From positions 143,315,009 through 143,379,008 of the forward strand of contig NC_134834.1 in the NCBI RefSeq assembly GCF_004210375.1: 64,000 nt of DNA, given 5' to 3'. The position numbers and the translations under genes were made by a program. This document shows positions 57,001-64,000 of this stretch, one piece after another. Under the pieces are notes generated by a model. That model was not told the DNA's origin. It ran no database searches and saw nothing but the letters and a program-made list of their open reading frames with translations. Every line of letters begins with the position of its first letter. Position 1 is the first letter of the stretch. The DNA is from Tachypleus tridentatus. Lineage: Eukaryota; Arthropoda; Merostomata; Xiphosura; Limulidae.

Positions 57001-60000
57001 GGAATTAGAATCCATTGAGGTTGCAGATAAACAACTAAAAATACCATCTTGATGATACTGAATCATCAGATTGAGTAATATTTAAAACATCATCTCACAC
57101 TGATGAAAGATTTGTTTGACAACTGGTTACACCGAATAGAAGAAATAGACCACAAAACAGTAAGTGTTTCAAGTGAAAATGAAATATTACCAAGAGCTGC
57201 ATACAAAAGCTAGTAGAAAATAAGAACTCTTAAAGGATACCAGAGGGAATTTTTATAGGTGAGGGAAACCTGACCATTACAGTTGAGACCATAAGGAATT
57301 AGCCACCATTTTAATGGTGGAAACAGTACCCTAAGGATGAGTATTTGAGTTCATCTGCTCAAAAGAACAACAAAGGGTTGATCAGACATTGGGAAAAATG
57401 AATTGGCTGGACTTGTAGTGCAAAGTTTAGCTGAGAGTACTCCATCTGCCTCAAATGAGATTTATTAGTTGTTTAGATATGCCAGTCCATGGTCATATTG
57501 ATGGTAAGATTTGCAAGATGTTCTTCAGTGGTATAGTTCCAATAGTTCATCCAATTTCTTAATGAAAGGTGAGAAACTATCTTCAAATATGAAGAAAGAA
57601 GGCATAATTTCAAAAGCAAGTAGACAAAAAGAGGAAACTTGGAAATTTCTTGTTGAGTTTTATATTATCAGATGTGTTAGCTATTGCACATTATACCAGG
57701 AAGCCAATTTTTTATTTTAATAGATAGTGTTTTTGTAGGTATACGTTTACAAAATGTATAAGTAAGAAAGAAATTAATTTGTTATTGTGATCTGGAGTGT
57801 ACATTAAATTATTTTCACCAGATAATTTAAAAGCACCCACTAACAAATGACCAAAATTTCAACACTATCATACATGCAATCCAATTGCATTGTTTAATAT
57901 AATTAGAAACAATATGATATTTACTTACTTATCAGTACTGTGCATAGTTTTTCAAACTTTTTATTCCAAAGAATTAATTATTCTCTTACTTGTTTATAAT
58001 TATGTATGTTCACGACAATGTTGGGGTGTCATTTTGTTTATTTATTAGACAAATGAATACTTACCTAGAGAATTCTTTGATATCTTCAAGTAGCCTAAAT
58101 TTACAGTAAGAAAATATTGAAATTAGAAAAGCATGGACTTATTTCATAAAATGAAACTTTTGATAGTTAAAGAAAGTAGTATCTCAGAAAGTTTGAAAAT
58201 CAGTGGGGAAGGAATAAGATAATACTGTATTGTTGCATTAACAAGTAACAACAGTGTTTAACTTCTTCAAATCAGCTACAATAATATTTCGTTTTTACAA
58301 TGATAGTGTTACAACAATTAACTTTTAAGAATTTAGTGGTGTAACACTGTAGCCAAATGTTCAAATCGCAAGGCACATACCTTCCTCTCCTATTATGTAG
58401 CTTTTTGCTTAACAACAAACAAATATGATAGTATGACAATATTTTGATTATACTGATAGTTAGAATAATCAAAAGCTGTAAATAGTTAAAAATCCTAATT
58501 TTGATTAGTTTAGGATTTTCATTACAATAAATTTAATTGCTATTTTGACTAGTTGATTAATTTTGTTACAGTTGACATAATCATGATTAATTGATTGTTG
58601 GAATAACCCAAAACTCTTAATACAAATCAGTTATTTTCATGACATTAATTTATTAGTTCATGACACATTAATTGATTAAAAGCTAATTATACCTTTTGGT
58701 TCTATCTTTTGTGGTTCCATAGATTTTAGCAAGACATGGGACTTGAGACTAGAAAGACGTACTTCATAAATAAATAGAAACTGTTGCTGAAACAATACTA
58801 ATATTAGTATAATCTATCAAAGACAAGATAAAAAGGATAGAAAAGTCCCTGATGTAGTACCATTTTCAATACTTTAGAGACTACACTTGCATATTTTTAC
58901 TTTTTGCAATGTATTTTGAACTTGAAGCGTTCAGAATTTGGGTGCAGAAGATGTCCTTGCAGACAGGATATTTCAGCATGTCTCTCAAAAAAAGTTGGTT
59001 TAGCAAAGAAATCAGCTGAAGAAGATAATAGAGATATAAAGATGGTCTAGGAAGTGTGCAATTTGAACCTAAATAGATACAGTTTAACAACTTTACATGC
59101 TTATCCAAGATATATTTTACCACTGGGGTATGCCACTTGAGACAAAGGATGTCATTTACTCTAGAGCATGTAAATAATGAGAGTTCTTATGATATGTGTG
59201 TACATACCAGGAGCAAAAAAGATTTTGAAGACTCAAATATGATCTGAGTGCATGTATTTTCAGACATGTAATTTTAATTTAGTCTTCAATCTGTCACTAG
59301 TTGGTTCTGTCAGGGAAATGCTGTGCACATGTTTATAGCATCATATATATTACACTAGAAACAAAGGTCAAACTTTTGCTTGTCCATCCTACACCTTGAT
59401 ACCACATATCACTGATATCACAAAAATGGCATAAACAGTTCTGATGAGAAGTAGCACTATATTAGGTATATGTGGATCAATGCTAATATATAGTCTGTAT
59501 TATACATGTTGTTTTATCCTGCCTTTCAAAGTAGATTGTTATAGAAATGTAGAGTGTAGTCAAAACACACATTTTGTTCCTTAGCACCCTAATCCATCAA
59601 ATAGTTCATAAGATAGTGTATTCAATGAAACAAAACGTGTATTTGTATTTTGAGCTACTTTTGTTAAAAGTGTGTAGTATGAAACATATGTTTAGTCTTT
59701 ATTTTGGTGGTAACAAATTTATTTGATTTTTATATTGAGATTGTTTTTATTTATGAAAAATTATTACTCCTATAGGAGCAAATACATTCAAGGTTTTTGT
59801 CCCTCTTGGAGAAGTATTTTCTCTAGAAGAGCTTGAAAAAGTAAGTACAATACTGCAAGACTTTAATAAGTATATGTTTACACTTTAGGTAACATAAATT
59901 TTATTTCAATATAGCAAATCAGTATTTCAAAAAAATGCTATCAGTTTGTGAACAGTGCAGTTATACAATTAACGGCCACTTTATACGACTATCACTGAAA

Positions 60001-62767
60001 CTTGTGTAGAACACTCCAATTAATTTCACATAAGGAGAAGATTGGTAGTGTTGTGTGATAAGCATTTACTTGGACCCTATAAGTGTAGAGACTTACTTAC
60101 TCATGTTATAAATATGGTGCAAGACTGAATAAAAGTCAGTATTTTTTTGATGATAAAAAAAGGGATGATAGTAGGTGACCACAAAAAAGAACATCATTAA
60201 CAAAGATTATTTGTATTTAAATACATTTGTGAACAGAATCTATCAACAGTAGCAATCAGAAAGGAATAAAGGAAGTGTGACTATCACCGAGTTGATGATG
60301 ACGGGGTGTGTTAGAAAATTATAAATAAACTTAAAAGATGTATACAATGTCCCAGTTAATCACTTCCTTGGTAATTAATTAATTGTCTCTAACTTTAACA
60401 TCTAAAAGGATAGTGCAACAACTATCATATGTGGCAGATATCATATGATATCATATCATATCTAAGAAGCAAAGAGAAAAACTTGGTTTCAGTATTGCAC
60501 AGTGATATGCGTAATGGTTTTTCAAACTGATACATGTATCACTGGTGGTCATGTAGCTGTAATGTCAGTAGTACGTGAAAAAAATTAATGCAATAATTAC
60601 ACAATTCCTAATGAAACCCATTTGAGGTTCTCATGTAGAAACCCACCCATAATTTCTCTCAGTCACATACATATTAATCTTCCACATTTCTAGCCTCTTC
60701 CCTTTTGAGATTATTCCAGAAATTGTGGCTGATATTGAAGAATATTGTAGTTAAACAACTTTAGGAATATTATCCTGATATTTGCTCTGAACAGAGGATT
60801 ACTCATTCCTTCTCCATAAGAACTTAAGAATATCCTGTACACTTTTTAATGAAAAAAAAGAAAACTTAAATGAGTTTTGAAATGTGTTTTTCAGAATTTC
60901 TTTCAATTTTTAACAGTTTTTTAGTTGAAAGATAGAGAATAGATCAATTAGCTAGTATTGATTTAAAATCTTTACAGCTTCATGCCTCTGTGAAAATGCA
61001 TTCTTAACTGTGTGTTATTCTTCCAGTTTTCATGAACCCCAAATATTTTTTTTAAACATCAGTGCCAGCAGATGGAAGCATGTATGTGTTTGTTCTCAAC
61101 AGCTTCAGTATTCGGCCAGTTTGTGTTAATTGTTACACTTAGGTGGTATAAAAGAAACAACTTGCAATATTCAATATTCATTGGTTGATTAAGAAAGGAA
61201 AAGATACGAGTGTTAGTGTTGTCAAAATAATAGTTTATTATTATTTAAATATTTAAAAATTAAATTTTTATGATTGAGTCTAACCAGACTGCAGAAAAAA
61301 GTGTATGGAATTTTTTTACAAAAGACTATGTTAGTGTCAATAAAACTAACTAGAGATGAATGCCGAATGTAACTCAATTAAAATAGACAAAAATCACACA
61401 AGGTGTCCTTCATCTCATTTGTGTCAGAAAAGCATTCACATCCTTCCCATTGAATAGGGAAATGTAAAATATATTAACTTTTTAACTGCATCACATTTAC
61501 AGACATGTCTAGTAAAAATAATTAACACAACTTTTATAAAGTAATTTTTGCTACCAATTTTTTTTAATTAACTCATTGTGGTACTGCAGAAAAAATTCTA
61601 ATGAAAAGTGATATGCAGGCTTGAAAAACTTAAGAACCTTTTTAAAGATGACTAAATATAGATTGGACCTAAATTATTCTTCACAGTCATGTCCACTCAG
61701 ACAGTGCTGCATTTCTATCCTGATGGACAGTTTTATTTTTCTAAAACAATAATGCAACAATGATTCCCACTGATACTAGTTTGAAATTGATTCTAAGAAC
61801 ATGACAATGTAATCAGTCACTTTCTCTGGCCAAAATAACCAATGTTTAAATCTCAGTGCTCATGCCATAAGACATTAGAATTAGGCATATTACCTTTTTA
61901 ATCACTACAATCTTAATCTAGGCCATTAGGGATTTTCAAGAATCAGAAATGTGTATAACAATAGTATTGCAATCATTCTTTATTTCTTTTATCCTTGCTA
62001 CCTTCATGTTTCGCTCAGTTCACAGTTCTTCTAGCTGGCTTGGGTACAACAAATACAGCAATGGTTGGAACACTCTATATATAAGTTATTTGATACAGCA
62101 ATAACTGTCATGGTGTGGACACCTTTCACAAACTGATAAAGAATGACTATAATTTGTTGTATGACAAATATAATATTAACATTTTTGAGTCAGCTAGTAA
62201 AAGACATTGACACCACCTGGATCTTTTCATTATTTCTTGCAACTGATGTGAATTTCATATTCATCTCAACAGTCCTCTGTAAGCAATTGTGAACACTTTT
62301 CAGACCAAGCTTGACAGTGAATAAGCTCTCCCTGAACAAGACAGCTTGTGGCATCTTGTGAAATTTGTCATTTTAAGTATGGGCTGTTAATGCTGCTGCA
62401 AAATGTGATCTAACTTTGATAAATGGCCAGTCTGGGTACATTGTTTAGTGTTTTTTGAGAATTACCTGTTTTATTTGAAACTTTTGAAATAACTGTTCAA
62501 TAATACTTGATTAATGGTTTCAGGATTTACTATTTGAAACAATTATGGTGCCATTTATTTTGTTCTTTTATTTTGAAAGACTTGTGTTTTAATATACAGG
62601 TGTTGGTGAAAATGTTAGAACTGACTCGTGTTTCATGGAAATCATTTTTTTTTCTTTAATCTGTAGGCACTGATTCAGTATCATCCCAATGTACTGAGTA
62701 TTTGTCATGGAGATTCTAGTACAGGAACCCTACAGCCATTAGAAAACTTGGGAGAGTTATGCCACAA
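51017..62767 (+). CDS. Alanine-glyoxylate / serine-pyruvate aminotransferase-like gene, 5' part
   Basis: Spliced gene with four coding exons in the window (51025-51210, 55571-55763, 59776-59840, 62667-62767). Joined they give about 181 codons of a protein usually near 390. The enzyme is PLP-dependent, moves an amino group to glyoxylate or pyruvate, and works in peroxisomes or mitochondria to detoxify glyoxylate. The family evidence lies in [26 protein letters not shown] and HGDSSTG ([13 protein letters not shown] follows). Junction phases are 0, 1 and 0, with GT-AG at every site. The PLP-binding lysine lies in a later exon outside the window. No stop or shift breaks the exons, so it looks functional. 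The targeting signal cannot be judged: peroxisomal PTS1 would be at the unseen C-terminus. Confidence 0.92.
51025..51210 (+). CDS. AGXT-like coding exon 1
   Basis: Acceptor TTTTTGTAG ends at 51016. Eight bases later ATG (51025) has A at -3 and G at +4. The 62 codons [13 protein letters not shown]...HPEILK end at donor GTAGAG (51211), phase 0. An acceptor directly before the start implies at least one upstream 5' UTR exon, which could also hold an alternative start with a mitochondrial presequence. [20 protein letters not shown] is the conserved N-terminal arm and first PLP-domain turn. Confidence 0.92.
51290..52140 (+). pseudogene. CR1-like LINE RT fragment in intron 1
   Basis: [17 protein letters not shown] (about 51682-51730), [20 protein letters not shown] (about 51770-51825), then after a small S1 fragment LLTNLLS-like text and SYLTNRQQR-like residues near 52105. 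These are the RT fingers of a CR1-like LINE. It is cut off at both ends. Confidence 0.65.
51898..51942 (-). mobile_element. S1 SINE tail fragment
   Basis: TTTTTTGAATTTTACACAAA and GCTACTCGAGGG, about 45 bases only, with CACCTTGCTTG on both sides (51862-51872 and 51940-51950), a direct repeat consistent with a target duplication of a severely truncated insertion. Confidence 0.7.
52141..54200 (-). pseudogene. CR1-like LINE, endonuclease to 3' end with RT core deleted
   Basis: Read leftward, the endonuclease end includes [12 protein letters not shown] (about 53290), [15 protein letters not shown] (about 53110) and the catalytic-type end [10 protein letters not shown], here partly shifted (about 53020). 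The linker has [20 protein letters not shown] (about 52800) and [14 protein letters not shown] (about 52680-52640). The distal RT block is [30 protein letters not shown] and FKKGVDYF, about 52370-52190. The fingers and palm are missing. The 3' end meets the + strand fragment near 52140. Confidence 0.65.
55571..55763 (+). CDS. AGXT-like coding exon 2
   Basis: Acceptor TTTTTTTCAG ends at 55570. It encodes [40 protein letters not shown] and [14 protein letters not shown], then G split by the phase-1 donor GTATTA (55764). [10 protein letters not shown] forms the loop that holds the PLP phosphate. The Trp of GIWGQR is the residue that stacks on the cofactor ring in this family. Confidence 0.95.
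56270..57720 (+). pseudogene. Ty3/Gypsy-like gag-protease remnant in intron 2
   Basis: The capsid C-terminal region includes [40 protein letters not shown] and [20 protein letters not shown], then after a shift [18 protein letters not shown]. This is the typical gag order. Broken zinc-knuckle text (KCFK, GKPDHYS) follows near 57165-57290. A protease-like stretch ([18 protein letters not shown]) is at about 57478-57530. I see no RT, integrase or LTR. It has the same orientation as the host gene and is interrupted by stops. Confidence 0.65.
58330..58425 (+). mobile_element. Possible old S2 SINE
   Basis: GTGGTGTAACACTGTAGCC, a box-B-like GTTCAAATCGCAAG and TAGCTTTTTGCTTAACAAC. The layout matches S2, but it is heavily diverged. 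Confidence 0.35.
59776..59840 (+). CDS. AGXT-like coding exon 3
   Basis: 65 bases, acceptor TCCTATAG to donor GTAAGT (59841). It completes the split Gly and encodes [20 protein letters not shown] plus K, ending phase 0. It corresponds to the short loop and helix after the GERxGA-type turn in the family. Confidence 0.92.
59841..62666. other. AGXT-like intron 3
   Basis: 2.8 kb, AT-rich, no recognised element. A small ATATCATATGATATCATATC palindromic cluster lies near 60437-60460. Confidence 0.7.
62667..62767 (+). CDS. AGXT-like coding exon 4
   Basis: Acceptor TTTAATCTGTAG to donor GTAATA (62768), 101 bases, ending phase 2. It encodes [20 protein letters not shown] and [13 protein letters not shown]. 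The HGDSSTG motif supplies a cofactor-contacting Ser. The next exon should open with the rest of a Lys or Asn codon and lead to the catalytic lysine, outside the window. Confidence 0.93.
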
Positions 62768-64000
62768 GTAATATAAATGGAATGCTTCTACTGTTATTTT
62801 ATGACTTGGTGCTATTGTTTTTCTTTGATAAAGTGAGACATTACAAAAATGATTATGTAATAACTTCTTATTAAAAAACAAAATTCTTCTATTTATAAAT
62901 AAAAAAAACTGATTATATCTAATTAGTTTTAAATAATCAGTATTCTGATGAAGAACATTATATAAATAATAATGGTAAGGTCAGTATGAATTACTATAGT
63001 AAATCCAATTAGGACTTTCATATTTTTGTAAATAAACAGATAAGTTTAGGGAGAGGAGGGCAGAATTGTTAAGGCTACTGAAATGAAATTTTTGCAATAA
63101 TTTTGTTATCCAAGCAAAGATAAAATGGTAAACTAACACGTTTATTCTCCCTTCACAAGCTCAGTCAATTTCACCAACCATGTAACCTCTCTGTACTTGT
63201 TTATATAGTCTTTATAGTTTTAATACTTCTAACTTTCAATATAATGTGTACATCTTCACAAAATTTCTCAGTCTTTCAGTTAACATTATAAGTATTTCAC
63301 ATACAAAAAAATTCTTATTTTTAGTCAAGCATTTTTAATAAACTAAAATAAAGATTTGTTCATTTTAAATGGTCCATATGCAAAGTAATTTTTATGTTAA
63401 GATTAAAAGTACTTTTCCTCATCTCAAAAATCTCAAATTTCCTTTGTAACCCTAAAAACCTCTTAAATTCATTTCAAACCTTCTCAGTAAAAATTTATAT
63501 TTTGAGAGTCTTTGCACTATATCTCATTGTTAGAATATAAAAGAAAATATGTTTAAACTGGCATCATGATATGTTATATGTTTTTTAGTTTAATGACGTA
63601 CAGAAATGTAAACATTTCATATTGTGGAAATGTTTAGTTAAAAGTTATTTATTTTTTACAATTTTTAACATTGTATTTTTATATACTACAATGACATCAG
63701 CAACTCTTAAGAAGTTGTTACATACACGACATTTTTGTGATAAATTCTGAAAATGATGTATTATTTATAAATAAGTAAGATTGTATTTATTTGGAGTTTC
63801 GTTCAGCAAAATACTGGTAAATTATGACTTTTGTTTTTTTATTGAGGAATTCAAAATATACTCCATGAGTTAATTATCTAGTAAATTTCTTTTCAGGCAG
63901 TAATACTAATGAGAATGTTTAGGTAAAAATACAGATTAAATTATAATATATTAGAATCAAACATATTGTGAACAATTAAAGAAACTTAAATTTTATGAAT
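62768..64000. other. AGXT-like intron 4 (to window end)
   Basis: AT-rich with no further exon found before the end of the window. Confidence 0.6.

Larger units (their letters stand above)
55764..59775. other. AGXT-like intron 2
   Basis: 4.0 kb containing the gag-protease remnant at 56270-57720 and a possible old S2 SINE at 58330-58425. 58430-59775 shows nothing. Confidence 0.7.

Noticed and set aside
1-64000. CRISPR array, operon or prokaryotic defence system
   Set aside because: No regularly spaced repeats with unique spacers and no compact gene clusters. Introns, SINEs and LINEs make this a eukaryotic chromosome.

Overview
This is a eukaryotic, AT-rich, gene-poor window with spliced genes, large introns and very dense transposable elements. 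There are no bacterial operons, CRISPR arrays or compact gene clusters. Three tRNA-derived SINE families (called S1, S2 and S3 here, local names only) occur about thirty times. S1 carries the head GGCCCGGCATGGCC and a (AAAC)n tail. I associate this repeat set, together with abundant Penelope-like elements (PLEs), with chelicerate and especially horseshoe-crab genomes. That assignment is from memory and is an inference.

The one convincing live host gene is at the right end on the + strand: the first four coding exons of an alanine-glyoxylate / serine-pyruvate aminotransferase (AGXT-like, PLP fold type I) at 51025-51210, 55571-55763, 59776-59840 and 62667-62767. Splice phases are consistent, and the remaining exons lie beyond the window. 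Its introns hold CR1-like LINE pieces and a Ty3/Gypsy gag-protease remnant.

The left half is a decayed duplicated locus on the - strand. About 1-9540 (copy A) is collinear with about 25905-30903 (copy B), and each copy has its own later insertions. An exon-like segment with a splice acceptor recurs four times (9196-9513, about 19600-19908, about 25590-25790, about 30574-30903), mostly broken. Between the copies lie two consecutive exons of a CLC-family chloride channel (22691-22756 and 21527-21605), both damaged, so a CLC pseudogene.

Region by region: 1-9540 is copy A, with a Tc1 element (6382-7899) and an S1 SINE inserted into its end. 10500-12705 holds a poly(A) retroposon with a perfect 12-bp hairpin near its 3' end, abutting a Jockey-like LINE. 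15430-17740 is a Penelope-like element with an inverted 5' half. 17885-21090 is a CR1-like LINE whose reverse-transcriptase fingers are replaced by a copy of the exon-like segment. 25905-30903 is copy B. 32510-34840 has a 39-bp inverted repeat, a 107-bp tandem repeat split by a SINE, and a gag-protease remnant. 37128-38335 has a 28-bp minisatellite and a Penelope 3' end. 38470-41210 holds an unidentified decayed coding tract. 46790-48050 is a hAT transposase related to the ZMYM-type family. 51017-64000 is the AGXT-like gene.

The most distinctive item is a 156-bp Penelope-derived insertion (4504-4659) with matching 13-bp direct repeats at its edges. It carries an intact hammerhead-ribozyme half-core (CTGACGA, a GACC/GGTC helix, GAAA). 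All identities were judged by eye; no alignment or search was run.
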